Below are positions 11,320-23,421 of a DNA stretch of 64,000 nucleotides, one piece after another. Source of the DNA: Guadua angustifolia (lineage: Eukaryota > Streptophyta > Magnoliopsida > Poales > Poaceae); assembly GCA_036346375.1 (NCBI GenBank), contig CM070508.1, positions 38,770,862 to 38,834,861 on the forward strand, written 5' to 3'. Under the pieces are notes generated by a model. The model saw only the letters and a program-made list of their open reading frames with translations, was not told the origin of the DNA and did not search any database. Position 1 is the first letter of the stretch; every line of letters starts with the position of its first letter. The position numbers and the translations under genes were made by a program.

Positions 11320-14300
11320 TCCTCCCCCTCTTGAAGTGGAGTCGTCCTTGACTCAAGCTCATCTTCTTCTCCCATGAACGGTTTCAAATCTTGGTGGTGG
11401 AGTGTACCGCCCTCGGTTTGGCCGTCGGTTTGGGGATGACATGTTGTTGAAAACAACAGCTTGGTCCCCAATTTATTCCATAGAGTTCTCCAAAAGTTGC
11501 TCAAAAACTTGGCATCACGATCTGAAACAATAGTAGAAGGCATACCATGCAAGCGAACGATTTCTTGACAGAAAAGGTTAGCAATATTAACAGCATCGTC
11601 GCTCTTATGACAAGGAATAAAGTGAGCCATCTTAGAAAATCTATCAACCACCACAAAAATACTATCCCTCCCCCTCTTGATCCTAGGCAGTCCTAAAACA
11701 AAGTCCATAGATATATCCTCCCATGGAGTGCTAGGAAGAGGAAGAGGCATATATAAACCATGTGGATTCAATCGTGACTTAGCCTTTTGACATGTAGTGC
11801 AGCGGGATACAAACCTCTCAATGTCTCGCCTCATCTTCGGCCAAAAGAAGTTTGAGGACAGCACGGTCTCTGTCTTCTTGGCACGAAAATGACCCATCAA
11901 ACCTCCTCTATGAGCCTCCTGTATCAAAAGAAAACGAACGGATCCAACTGGAATGCATAGGCGGTTAGCTCTAAACACAAATCCATCATTTATCACATAT
12001 TTGTCCCATGTTCCTCCCTCTTTGCAATGCAGCAAGACATCCTTAAAATCATCATCATTAGCATATTGTTCTTTAATTGATTCCAGTCCAAGTATACGAC
12101 AATCAAGTTGGGACAACATGGTATATCTCCTAGACAAGGCATTAGCAATCACATTATCCTTCCCTTTCTTGTGTTTGATAACATAAGGAAAAGATTCAAT
12201 AAATTCAACCCATTTAGCATGTCTACGATTCAGTTTCACTTGACTGCGAATATGTTTTAGTGACTCATGATCAGAATGAATAACAAATTCTTTGGGCCAA
12301 AGATAATGTTGCCACGTTTCTAAAGATCGCATAAGAGCATACAATTCTTTATCATACGTGGAATAATTAAAAACAGGACCACTCAATTTTTCGCTAAAGT
12401 AAGCAACAGGTTTACTATCTTGCATCAGAACACCACCAATTCCAACCCCACTAGCATCACATTCAAGCTCAAAGGTCTTATTAAAATCAGGAAGTTGGAG
12501 TAAAGGTGCATTAGTAAGCTTATCTTTCAAAAGGTTGAAGGCATTCTCCTGTGCTTGCCCCCAATGGAACACAACTCCCTTCTTCGTCAACTCATTCAAT
12601 GGGGCTGCAATGGTGCTGAAATCCTTCACAAAGCGGAGGTAAAATTCGCAAGTCCATGGAAGCTCCGCACTTGTGAAATAAATCGTGGGTGTTGGCCAAC
12701 TCTTAATCGCGTGCACCTTGGCTTCATCCACCTCAATTCCTTCGAGTTACAACATAGCCAAGAAAGCGATACTCGTTCGGTTGCAAAAGTGCACTTCTTG
12801 AGGTTACCAAATAAGCGTGCAAGACATAAAGCATCAAAAACAGCACGTAGATGATCAAGATGTTCATGTAACGACTTGCTGTAAATCAATATATCGTCAA
12901 AATAAACCACCACAAATTTTCTAATGAAAGCTCGTAAAACCTCATTCATTAAGCGCATAAAAGTGCTAGGTGCATTAGTTAAACCAAAAGGCATGACTAA
13001 CCACTCATACAATCCAAACTTGGTTTTAAAGGCTGTTTTCCATTCATCTCCCAATTTCATTCTTATTTGGTGGTATGCACTATGCAAGACAACCTTAGAA
13101 AAAATTATAGAACCACTTAACTCATCAAGCATGTCGTCTAACCTAGGGATAGGATGACGGTACCTTATTGTGATATTGTTAATGGCTCTACAATCTCGAC
13201 ATGCGCCAAACGGCCATCTTTCTTAGGAACCAAAATAACAGGAACAGCACAAGGACTAAGGCTCTCACGTACATACCCGCGGTCCAAAAGATCTTGGACT
13301 TGGCGCTGAATCTCCTTAGTCTCCTCGGGGTTGGTCCTATAAGCAGCTCGGTTTGGCAAAGTCGCTCCCGGGATCAAGTCGATTTGGTGCTCAATACCTC
13401 GAATAGGTGGCAGCCCCGGGGGTATCTCAGCTGGGAACACATCCTCATACTCCTGCAAAAGGTTAGTGACAGCAGGAGGCAAAGAGCTAGACATATCATG
13501 AAATGAAAATAAAGCTTCTTTGCATATCAAAGCATAGCATGGTGCATCATTCTCATTAATTTCAGCAAGGTCAGATTTTGTAGCAAGCATAACACCACCC
13601 TTCAATTTAATTCCCTTGGACCTAGAACTAGGTTCTTTCTTGTCTTTCTTAGGTGGGAAAATATTTTTAGCCACTTGCTGATTTTCAGATTCTAGCGCAC
13701 TCTCCTTTCTCTCATTTTCAGCTCTCTCTTTGTCACATTGCACAATTTCAGCAAGAGTCATAGGAAGTAAAGTGATTTTCTTCCCCTTGTGTATAAGAGT
13801 GTATTTGTTACTTCTACCGTGATGAATTGCATCAGTATCAAATTCCCATGGACGGCCTAACAAAAGGGAACATGCTTGCATAGGCACTACATCAAAATCA
13901 ACAAAATCATGGTATGTTCTAATGGAAAATTGCACTCTCGCAGTTTGTGTTACCTTCACCTTACCGCTGTTATTGAACCATTGAATATGGTAGGGATGAG
14001 GGTGTGCACGTGTGGGCAAGCAAAACTTCTCCACCAAATCTGAACTCACAAAGTTATTGCAGCTCCCACCATCAATTATGACACGGACACGACAGTCCTT
14101 GACGATGAGGTACATCTGAAACAAATTATGGCGTTGCAGCTTGTCCGCTTGATCCATTTGAGTGCTCAACACTCGTTGCACAATGATTGTCCTATAATTC
14201 TCGGTGGCAGCGGTCCCTAAAATTTCCTCATCATCGTCGCCCGTCTCATGGTCATCCTCATTATCTGCAAGGTTAGCTGCAAGAGCATATTCATCCTCAA

Positions 14301-14667
14301 CATCCCTAGCACTAATGTACCCACCTTCTTCTGTTGCAATGTACGCTCGACGACTTGGGCAATCCTTCATGACATGTCCTATCCCCTTGCATCGGTGGCA
14401 CACAATTTCCATTGTTCGACCCGTGGAAGCCACCGATGAAGAACTCTTTGTTGGTGCCTGCACATGGTTAGATTTACTCACCTCGGGTACTCGTGATGGC
14501 GGTGATGGTGCTGCTGAACGCACCCTACACATGGAGGGGGCAGCAGACCGAACAGAAAGGGGTGGCGCTGATTTGGTTGTCCCCGGCGTCGTCTTTGGTG
14601 TGGGTATGTTGCTGAAATTGCTCCTTGGCCTTTGTTGTTTTCCCTGCAGTTCTTTTTCTGCCAACAT
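10890..14667 (-). pseudogene. Gypsy-B protease-RT-RNase H-integrase, with integrase deletion and LTR overlap
   Basis: From 14667 down: a CCHC knuckle (CHRCKGIGHVMKDC), an aspartic protease (VIIDGGSCNNF), RT start (VPVILVPKKDG), a frameshift near 13165-13190, RT core (VVYFDDILIYSK near 12890), a second frameshift near 12700, RNase H (FELECDASGVGIGG), and integrase with HHCC (HRGGLMGHF...CTTCQKAKSR) and part of the DDE core (MDFVLGLPRIKRGRDS; SDRDAKFLSNFWR). After CHPQTDGQTE the frame jumps straight to a C-terminal stretch (DLKPFMGEEDELESR). The rest of the catalytic core, with its last acidic residue, and the following domain are therefore missing. The frame ends inside the 3' LTR at about 10890, so the C-terminal tail is LTR-encoded. 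This copy is inactive. Confidence 0.88.
11320..11332 (-). promoter_or_regulatory. Polypurine tract of Gypsy-B
   Basis: TCCTCCCCCTCTT on the plus strand reads AAGAGGGGGAGGA on the minus strand, directly before the 3' LTR start TGATGAGG. It would prime plus-strand DNA synthesis. Confidence 0.85.
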
Positions 14668-14679
14668 AGCAAGCTGGAA

Positions 14680-15513
14680 CTATCTATTGATAGAATTATA
14701 TTCTTTGTAATCAATTATGTCCTGAATCTCATGCCGTAAACCCCCATAAAAACGAGCCATCTTATCCTCCTCATCCTCAACTACCTCACAACGCAACATG
14801 CCTATTTGTAGCTCTTGGTAGTACTTCTCAACAGATTTATTATTTTGATTTAAGCGTTGCAATTTCTTGCGCATATCACGTTTATAAGAAGGAGGAACAA
14901 ATCTTCTACGCATGGCTTGTTTTAATCTATCCCACGTATCAGGTGCTAATCCAGCATTTACTATTTCATTCCACCAAATGATAGCAAAATCTTTAAACTC
15001 ACTAGTAGCTTGTCTAACTCTATGTATCTCAGGAACAAGATGGGAGTTAAATTTTTGTTCAACTGTTATTTCCCAATCTAAGTAAACTTCTGCATCATAA
15101 GTACCAGAAAAAGATGGTATGGTAAATTTAACCCTAGCAAAAGAATCATCATGTCCACGACCATTACGAGGATTAAAATTGTTACCTCCCATACCTTGAC
15201 GGTTGTTATTCAGGCGTTGTTGTTGTCACACATCCTATGCAGCGGCGCAAGCGGCAAAGGCATCGTGGCCCTCTCCATCCACCTCATCTCCCGTGACAGA
15301 CTCTTCTTGATCTTCCACTCTGCGAGCTCCATTGGGAGATGGCTGTCTATCAAAATTTTCCAACCTGGTAAGAAGATTGGCGATGCTTCGCTCTATCCTC
15401 TCCAATCTTTGGTCGTTATCTTGGCCGATCCTTGCGATATTTGCGTTGATGTCATTGAGCGCGTTGTTAAGCTCGTTCCGTATAACACACTCATCTTCCT
15501 TATTACCTGCCAT
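14680..15513 (-). pseudogene. Gypsy-B gag, broken
   Basis: It starts at the ATG at 15513 with an acidic, probably coiled N-terminus (residues about 10-45, with IARIGQDNDQRLERIERSI). Two stops near 15225-15237 fit CAG to TAG and CGA to TGA. It then continues as a capsid-like region (FTIPSFSGTYDAEVYLDWE, FAIIWWNEIVNAGL, RRRFVPPSYKRDMRKKLQRL), the retrotransposon gag core. A further stop at 14680-14682 separates it from the zinc knuckle and protease, which follow in the same frame from 14667. Order and spacing to the primer binding site are normal for the family. Confidence 0.85.
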
Positions 15514-16788
15514 TGTTAGTTGAAAGAAAGACAAAAGAAACAAAAACAACCGGTGGTATAATCCCTATCAACTACTTTGGCGGCAGAAGGTAGTTTCACT
15601 CACTCTCAAGCGTCTTACCACGCTCTTACAAGTGTTCTTACCAATGCAACAGGTGGTACAACCGGCGGCTGGTTCGTGATACCGTGATAAGCTTGAGTGT
15701 AGCGATTGCTGAATTGAACCTGAACTGATCAGAAGAAAGGTGGAGCTTGGAAGGCAAAGTATAGTAGCAAGGATTAGCAAATTTCGAAAACAGTTAGCAA
15801 AGCTGAATAAAGATTCAAAGTTCTTGTCACAGTTGCTGGCCTAAGCGTGCTCCTAGAATTAGTTCAACCTAGCAAGGGATATATCAAAGCACAAATGACT
15901 CAAATGATGCAAGCAATTCTGATTTTCTTCTTCTCTTTGCTTCTTCTCTTTCTCTTCTCTCTTTTTTTTGCCGGTTTGGCTCTTTCTCTCCTCTTTTTTT
16001 TTAATTTTTTTTCACTCTATTTTTTTTCTAACACAAATATATACCTCTTAACTCAGAGCGGAAACAAAAATCTCACAATTTGGAGCAACAGATGATAGGA
16101 AACCGATGCCCGAAAGAATTGACAAAACAGGACAGCAAACTTCCGGGCGCCGAAAGTCAGTCTTAGAGGTTTTTTTAGGGTCAAAAATTGCACAGGTCTA
16201 AAGACTTGTGGAATTTTCAGATGCGCGTCGTCGTCCCCTTCGAAACAAAAAAAAAAGTAGACCCAAATCGGAGTTCGTATGCAAAAGTTATGCCAGTTTT
16301 AGTGAACACTGCATAATCTGGAATTGCTCACGAATTCAGATCTTTCTCCCGGTTAGGCTATAATTGGATTAGGTTTGCGGGTGAAAAAGGATGGCCAGCG
16401 GTGCAGGGCAATTGACACAAGGCAGCTCGCGACCTATCTAGGGTTTGCGGAATAGGTTTTGTAATGCAGAGCAGCGGCAAGGGCCAACCGAGTAGAATTC
16501 GGTTCGGTTCTAGGGTTGGCGACGATGGGATGATAATTGATGCAAAACAAGAACTAGGGCAACGGACAGGGACAACTAGCAACTAGAATCGTGACCTCAA
16601 ACCAGCAACAAGATGATGACTATGGATCAATACTCAACAATACGATACTGAAAACGAAATTGCAAGGCTCAAAGGGTTGTAGGACAGCGGAATTGATGAT
16701 GAACTTTTTGTGGGGCAGTTTTTCTGGACTCTAGGACGATGGCAAAACAAAACTAAAGGGGATACAATGATACCAGATGGGAAACCGA
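15514..16788 (-). other. Leader of Gypsy-B between primer binding site and gag
   Basis: About 1.27 kb without supported coding capacity. It includes a pyrimidine-rich tract at about 15915-16030 (purine-rich on the element's sense strand), which creates chance hydrophobic open frames. Confidence 0.6.
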
Positions 16789-16801
16789 GGCTCTGATACC
16801 A
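16789..16801 (-). promoter_or_regulatory. Primer binding site of Gypsy-B
   Basis: It reads TGGTATCAGAGCC on the minus strand, a perfect initiator Met tRNA type site, two bases from the LTR edge at 16804. Confidence 0.92.
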
Positions 16802-16803
16802 CT

Positions 16804-17942
16804 TGATGCACACGGTGGCCCGATCTTCCGACATGTAGAGGTAAGTCGATTGGTGGAGACTCGACGTTGACGATCCGGCTTCCGATCAGAACCGATCCGA
16901 ACCCAGCAATCGCTACACCACGGCTCCGTTTGTTATCAACCATGCACAAACACGGTTGACCTCGCCAAGAAGGCTTATCCCTACACGCGAATTGAGAACA
17001 CAAGCAAGAACGTAGAAGAAGCAATCTGAAATTGCGAATTATATTAAGCACACGAGTTGAGGTTCCACAAACCGATGAACGGCGACACTGTTCAAAGACA
17101 GAATTGATCTAAGCAAAACCCAAGTCCTAGATGAGGGTTTGTGTGGTTATTTATACTAGGGGAGCAGGAGGGGGTCGTCCATAGCATTGGAGATATAATA
17201 CAACTCAAATTGAAAACACCAAGCCTACTTTGACTAGAGTTTGACTCGGACGGAAAAAGCAATGTTTGGTTTTTGGCTGTTTCCGGACGCATCTGAAGTA
17301 ATTTTGAGGTGAGGCTAGATCCTTTGGAAAGTAGACTCCGAGACCTTTCAAACGTGTACTCATGGGTCTCCAGAGCCCTCCGGAATCAAAAGTTATGCTA
17401 CTTTAAAATCAGTGTTGTTCCTGAGGCCGAACTGGACTCGAACTCGGACTGAAAAAGTATTCTAGATTGTTTTGCATATTCCTGTTGACTCCGGTGTCCA
17501 ATTGACCTGAAACCAGTGCCATTCGAAAGGTTGTCTCCTTAGCTTTCGATACATATGTGGATCATTGAAATCAGAGTTCGTTTGTGGCCTGGGCAACGAT
17601 TTTTGTGAACACTGCTCCTGTTGGCCGAGGTAGTCGACTCCGAGTTGAATTGGGACTCCGACTCCGAGATGAATTGGGACTCCAACTTGACTTGGACACC
17701 TTCCTTGCCTCCCTCCTGGCCCTTGCTGGTTCCCAAGGCCTTCATGATCCTCTCCAAAGTTTCTAAGTATGATATAATCAATAATATCATTAGGTAGCAT
17801 ACCATCCTCACAAGTATATACACGGGCACTTAGGAACAAGCTCACCTGTTGATTCAATTACCGTGCTCGTGCTCTTGTGATGGGTCCTTGCATCACAACT
17901 GGAGAAGTCTCGGGCGTATGCATAGGAGTGATGTCCTCATCA
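16804..17942 (-). repeat. 5' LTR of Gypsy-B
   Basis: It is 1,139 bases, TGATGCACACGG to GTCCTCATCA on the plus strand, and is the partner of 10183-11319. It keeps the LTR-encoded tail frame on the minus strand (17462-17857, with the internal duplication VGVPIHLGVGVPIQLGV). That agrees with this tail being a real part of the family's polyprotein. Confidence 0.92.
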
Positions 17943-17947
17943 TGGTG
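17943..17947 (+). repeat. Target site duplication (right) of Gypsy-B, TGGTG
   Basis: Right copy of the 5-bp duplication, followed by CGCCCCTC, where the Gypsy-A gag frame resumes. Confidence 0.92.
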
Positions 17948-20900
17948 CGCCCCTCATTTCCAAACTATCAATCTCCGGCACCACCGAGGCCTCCAACGTT
18001 CATTGCTCGCCCACCGCAGCCAAGTCTTCCACCAACTGTAGGTGGAAATCAGGAAGGAGCCAGCCCTCAAGCTCGTCCAATTCTTGTTTGCTTCCAGTGC
18101 AAACAGCCAGGGCACTTTGCACGTCAATGCGCACAAAAGAACCAAGCAATGTCGGGGATTCGACCCACTATCACACCGGGGGCAGCAACACCTTCACTTC
18201 TACCAACGCCTCCAAGAACTGCACCAACCCCACCACGTGGTCACATCAACCATGTAACTGCTGAAGAAGCTCAGAATGCACCGGAATTGGTGTTGTGTAC
18301 GCTTTCCGTCAACTCACACCCGACTACCGTACTATTCGATTCCGGAGCATGTCATTCATTTATTAAAGAGAAGTTTGCTATGCATCATGAGTTCCCTATA
18401 CAACCTATGCATCCACCACTTCTCATTAAAACCCTGGGATCGGAATTAAGGACCGATCGAGTCTGCCGGGAAGTAAAGATTGAAGTCAATGGGGTAGAGT
18501 TCCTAGCTGATTTGATAATAATTAAAACGGAGGGAATTGAAGTTATTCTTGGGATGGATTGGCTATCCAAGCACCAAGGATGCATCAATTGTGCAAGCAG
18601 ATCTATTTCACTTACCAATGCAAGCGGCAAACAAGTCGTGTTTGCGTCAAGTCCAGATTATGCTCACCTTTATGCCTTGAAGGGTGAGCCATTCCTTGGA
18701 ATAAGTAGCATACCAGTGGTGTGTGATTACCCGGACGTATTTCCGGAAGAGTTGCCGGGGATGCCACCTGACCGGGAGGTTGAGTTCGTCATTGAGCTTC
18801 TACCCGGAATGGCCCCGATATCCAAGCGACCTTACCGTATGCCTCCAAATGAGTTGATCGAGTTAAAGAAACAACTTACGGAGTTGCAAGAGAAGGGCTT
18901 CATTCGACCGAGCTCCTCACCTTGGGGATGCGCAGCACTATTTGTGAAGAAGAAGGATGATAGCTTGCGGATGTGTGTTGATTACCGTCCCTTGAATGCG
19001 ATCACGGTCAAGAACAAGTATCCACTTCCGCGGATCGATGATTTGTTTGACCAAATGACTGGAGCCTGTATCTTCTCCAAGATTGACTTGAGATTAGGCT
19101 ACCATCAAATCAAGATCAGATCGGGAGACATTCCAAAAACGGCATTCTCCACCCGTTATGGTCAATATGAATACACCGTCATGTCTTTCGGTTTGACCAA
19201 TGCCCCGGCATACTTCATGAGCCTTATGAATTTAGTTTTCATGGAATATCTCGACAAGTTCATTGTCATCTTCATCGATGATATTCTTATTTACTCCAAG
19301 TCTAAAGAGGAGAATGAAGTGCACCTTCGGAAAGTTTTGGAAAAGCTGCGAGAACACCAACTTTACGCAAAATTCAGTAAGTGTGAGTTCTGGCTAAAGG
19401 AGGTTGCCTTCTTGGGCCATGTATTATCAGAAGGCGGAGTTGCGATTGACCCTAGCAAGATACAGACAGTACTTGATTGGGAGCAACGTAAGAACATCAC
19501 GGATGTTCGAAGTTTTCTCGGGTTAGCGGGTTATTACCGCCGGTTCGTAGAGAACTTCTCCAAAGTCGCGAAACCACTGACCGAACTTTTGAAGAAGGAG
19601 AACAAGTTCGTATGGTCAGCAGAATGTGAGGCAAGCTTTCAATTGTTGAAGGTTCGCTTAACCACTGCACCCGTCTTAGTCCTACCAGATATTCACAAGG
19701 GCTTCGACATATATTGCGATGCGTCCCGCCTCGGGATGGGTTGTGTACTCATGCAAGGAGGCCGAGTTGTGGCCTATGCATCGAGGCAATTGAGACCTCA
19801 TGAGATGAATTACCCCACCCATGACTTAGAGCTGGCAGCGGTAGTGCATGCTCTAAAAATCTGGCGACATTACCTCATCGGTAATCGTTGTGAAATCTAC
19901 ACCGATCACAAGAGCCTAAAGTATATCTTTACTCAAGCCGATTTGAACCTGAGGCAAAGAAGGTGGCTTGAATTAATCAAAGATTATGATATGGGACTCC
20001 ATTATCATCCTGGAAAGGCCAATATTGTTGCTGATGCTTTGAGCCGAAAGTCTCAATGCAATCATCTTTCGGCGGAACCAGAATCAGAAGCCATGTGCGG
20101 TGAGTTTCGAAAGCTCCATCTAAAAGTGGTTAAGGAGGGATCCCTTGCTGTCATGGAAGTCAAATCTAATCTCTTGGACCAAATCAAAGAGGCTCAAAAG
20201 ACAGACAAGGGCATGGCACTCATCTGAGCCCGCATCAAGCAAGGCAAGGCCAATTGCTTCACCGAGGACCCACAAGGTGTCTTATGGTTTGGCAAACGGC
20301 TAGTAGTGCCAAATTGTAAGAAATTGAAGGCATTAATTCTTGATGAGGCTCATAATTCCACATTCTCCATTCATCCCGGGAGTACGAAAATGTATCAAGA
20401 TCTTAAGCCAAGGCTTTGGTGGACCCAAATGAAACGAGAGATTGCCCGGTATGTCGCTGAGTGCGACGTATGTCAGCGGGTGAAAGCCGACCATTTGCGT
20501 GTAGCAGACACACTTCAACCACTGCCCATTCCCATGTGGAAGTGGGAAGAGATTGGTATGGATTTCATCACCGGGTTGCCCAAAACGCAAAAAGGTTTTG
20601 ATTCCATATGGGTAAATCGTTGACTGATTGACGAAGACTGCTCATTTTCTTCCTATCAAGACGACGGATACAGTGAGCAAGTTAGCTGAGTTGTATCTTT
20701 ATTGAATTGTGTCTCTTCATGGTGTTCCCAAAAGGATTGTCTCAGATCGAGGTACCCAGTTTACCTCGCATTTTTGGCAATGCCTCCACAAGGCCATGGG
20801 GACTCAACTCTCTTTCAGCACCGCTTATCATCCGCAAACTGATGGACAAACTGAACGGGTGAACCAAATTCTTGAGGATATGCTTAGAGTTTGTGCCCTT

Positions 20901-21256
20901 ACTTACGGCAAGAATTGGGAAAAATGCTTACCTTTTGCAGAGTTCTCCTACAACAATAGCTATCAAGCTAGTCTCCAAATGAGTCCATTCGAGGCTCTCT
21001 ATGGGAGATCTTGCAGAACTCCACTTAACTGGTCTGAGTCCGGAGAGAGACCCCTCTTTGGTCCTGAACTAGTCACCGAAGCAGAATAGCAAGTTCGCTT
21101 TATTCGCGAACGGTTGCGGACCGCACAGTCTCGTCAAAAGAGCTACGCTGATCGTCGCCGCCGTGAACTCTAGTTCGACGTTGGTGATCACGTCTATCTC
21201 AAGGTCTCACCGATGAAAGGTGTTCATCGGTTTCATGTGAAGGGAAAGCTAGCCCC
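17943..21256 (+). pseudogene. Gypsy-A gag end and pol, decayed, chromodomain end deleted
   Basis: The frame resumes after Gypsy-B with a Pro-rich gag tail and an intact CCHC knuckle (CFQCKQPGHFARQC, near 18090-18130). It continues through protease (LFDSGACHSF, near 18335), RT (RMCVDYRPLN; catalytic FIDDILIYSK near 19275), RNase H (IYCDASRLGMG; TDHKSLKYIF) and the integrase zinc site (HPGS...CDVCQRVK near 20370-20475). Stops lie at 20225-20227 (CGA to TGA), near 20704 (TGA), 21087-21089 and 21172-21174 (both CAG to TAG). There is a frameshift at about 20610 inside the first catalytic block of integrase. The later core (SDRGTQFTSHFW; HPQTDGQTERVNQ) is readable. The frame ends in GVHRFHVKGKLAP and passes straight into the 3' LTR, so the family's C-terminal domain and polypurine tract are gone. 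The apparent start at 17849 inside the Gypsy-B LTR is chance. Confidence 0.9.
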
Positions 21257-23421
21257 AAGTGCAAAAGCAATCTTGTAGTGGTAATATTCTGCCCTAGTTC
21301 ATCCCTTTGAAACACTAGTCCATTCCTTTGAAGTGTAGAGGACAATAGACAAATAGCCGTTTTTGAAACAGACTACTCAACCCGGATACTCCGGGGATTT
21401 CATCCGGACACTCCGGGGATTTCATCCGGATACTCCGGATAGGGCAGAATACGCGAGACCGAGGGTGTCAACCCGGACACTCCGGGGTTTTGTCCGGATA
21501 CTCCGGATAGGGCAGATCGAGAGGGTCAACCCGGATACTCCAGGGTTAAAACCCGGATAATCCGGACATAATTCAATAAAAACTTTAGGACTTAAACTTT
21601 TGACGCAAAACTCAATTAGTATTTTCATATTACCATTAGTACTACCCATCATGAGCATTTCATGCATCTTTTAATCATGTGCACCATTGGAGTTCTCGAT
21701 TTGGTGTTTATGAATTTGGATTTTCTCGATTAGGTGTTGACGTTTCGGAAGGCACTCCCGAGTACGACTACGCCTTCGAAGTCAAGAACGAGCAGCAAGG
21801 CACTACTTTACTCCTTGACCATGATTGCTCCTACTAATTGAAATTTACATTTTTGGAATTATTTTATCAATTGCATGCTTACTTTCAAGTACAATTATGT
21901 TTGGGTAGAATTCTTAGCTATTACCACATTGTGATGTTATCCCCTTGCCATGTTCCTTTCGTGCTCTATTGTCGCCCTAGGAGGAGGGTTTATTCTTATT
22001 ATATGTCTTTGTACAAATTGCTTAGCCATGCTTAGAACATCGTTAGAAACCGCGATAGATGGACTTAGTCCATTGGTCGCAATGATTGAGAATTATTATG
22101 ATGATGATGGTTTCAAATGTTGGTTAATGAGTAGAGATATTGGTTAAGGACCTTAAGGATTGAATCCTGATGACGTCTCTTTGAGTAACTATCGTGCGAA
22201 CCACACGCCGTTTATGGGACCGGCGTAACCAAGTACTTGTGTATGACTAGGGTATGTAAACCATGTGCACTCGGGATTCCTTGAGCTTAGTGGAGCGTCA
22301 AGGAATGACCGCCGGAATTCTTTGGGCTTAGTGGAGCGCTAAGGAATATTCTCGGAGTCCCTCAAACTTTGTTGAGTTGGGGATGTCCAACAACGGGTGT
22401 ACTCCTTAATCCACACACACCGAGCACTAGGCACGCGGGATCAAGGGTCACAGTCATCCGGATGGTTTAGATACACTACCATGCATACTGGAAAATGGTT
22501 TGTCACGTTCACCTCGGCTGACACATCCAAGGAAATGTGTTAATAGCTTGGCTTACGAGTGTGGCGTGTCGTGTGGGTAAAGTCATACCTCTGCAGAGTT
22601 TAAACTATTCGAATAGCCGCGTCCATGGTTAAGGACGATCGCTTGAACTGTCAGTCACTGGGCGAGTATTAAGGACTTGGTAGGAATGGGATGGGAGTGG
22701 GAAAGGAGACACAAGTATTGGAGTACTTGTGTGTGTAGTCGAACATCAGTGATGGAACTCATGGTTCGGAGAATGCTTGAAGGTATGATATGATTGTGAT
22801 TATGATGATGTTATATTATGTACTAGATCTTGCAAATGTTTACGAAATGCAATTCTTTTCAATCTATACATGTTTATGATTTACCCCAAACATTGTTTTA
22901 TGCTGAAATTGCCATTTTGCCTTCCTTTGATGTAGCAACCACATGTAGTTAGAAATCAACATGCAATGTATATTATTGTGCGAGTACACTCTTTGTACTC
23001 AATCGGATTGTCCACTTGCTGCAGGTGAGGATGAGGCACTGCCCGGGGACTTTTATCGTTCAGATTTCGACAATTCTAACGTTTAGTCGCCGTTCTTGCC
23101 CCAGTTGGTTGCCTGAGGGTTGGGGGCATGCCATGCTGGCCCATTTGTCATTTATCTTATAATTTCCGCTGCTACTTGATGTAATAACTCTAAATATATC
23201 GTTGAGGACAGCAGTCCTACTTTTGGAATGTAATGGTATTTATGCTTCCGATAATTGTGTATGTGTTGTGATGTCAACTGTTGGATGAGAATGTGCGTGT
23301 TGGCGAACTTTCCTGGGACCAACACGGGTATAATCGCGGAATGCCCGAGGTTCCCTTGATTCACTTGATATGTACCGTGCATTTGGGTGAATCAGTGGAG
23401 TCCCGGGGACGTTTCCCCACA
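21253..23421 (+). repeat. 3' LTR of Gypsy-A, probably 5'-truncated
   Basis: It matches 5727-7887 and ends GTTTCCCCACA at 23421. It is fused to pol through CCCCAAG with no polypurine tract. It contains the CCGGATACTCCGG array at about 21382-21570. The right flank is copia coding sequence. Confidence 0.9.

Larger units (their letters stand above)
10183..17942 (-). mobile_element. Gypsy-B: complete nested chromovirus-type gypsy element
   Basis: It is 7,760 bases from LTR to LTR, flanked by a perfect TGGTG duplication. On the minus strand the order is 5' LTR (17942-16804), primer binding site, leader, gag, protease, RT, RNase H, truncated integrase, polypurine tract, 3' LTR (11319-10183). The HHCC integrase and a pol frame that runs into the 3' LTR resemble the CRM group of chromoviruses; the lineage is tentative. 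The integrase is internally deleted and there are several stops, so the copy cannot be autonomous. Confidence 0.93.
4900..23421 (+). mobile_element. Gypsy-A: Ty3/gypsy LTR retrotransposon with ORF0, host of nested Gypsy-B
   Basis: Plus-strand order is 5' LTR (to 7887), primer binding site, ORF0, gag, [Gypsy-B insertion], protease, RT, RNase H, integrase, 3' LTR (21253-23421). The two LTRs match over about 2.17 kb. In the first 310 aligned bases I counted about ten differences by eye, so the insertion is fairly old. The integrase and RNase H resemble the Del/Tekay chromovirus type, but the chromodomain end is deleted. No target duplication could be found because the left edge is uncertain and the right flank is a truncated copia element. 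Confidence 0.85.

Noticed and set aside
15847..16095. Hydrophobic 82-codon frame resembling a membrane protein
   Set aside because: It translates a pyrimidine-rich tract in the Gypsy-B leader, antisense to the element.
17849..17942. N-terminal 31 codons of the long plus-strand frame reaching 20227
   Set aside because: These bases are Gypsy-B LTR. The frame is open by chance; real gag sequence begins after the duplication at 17943.
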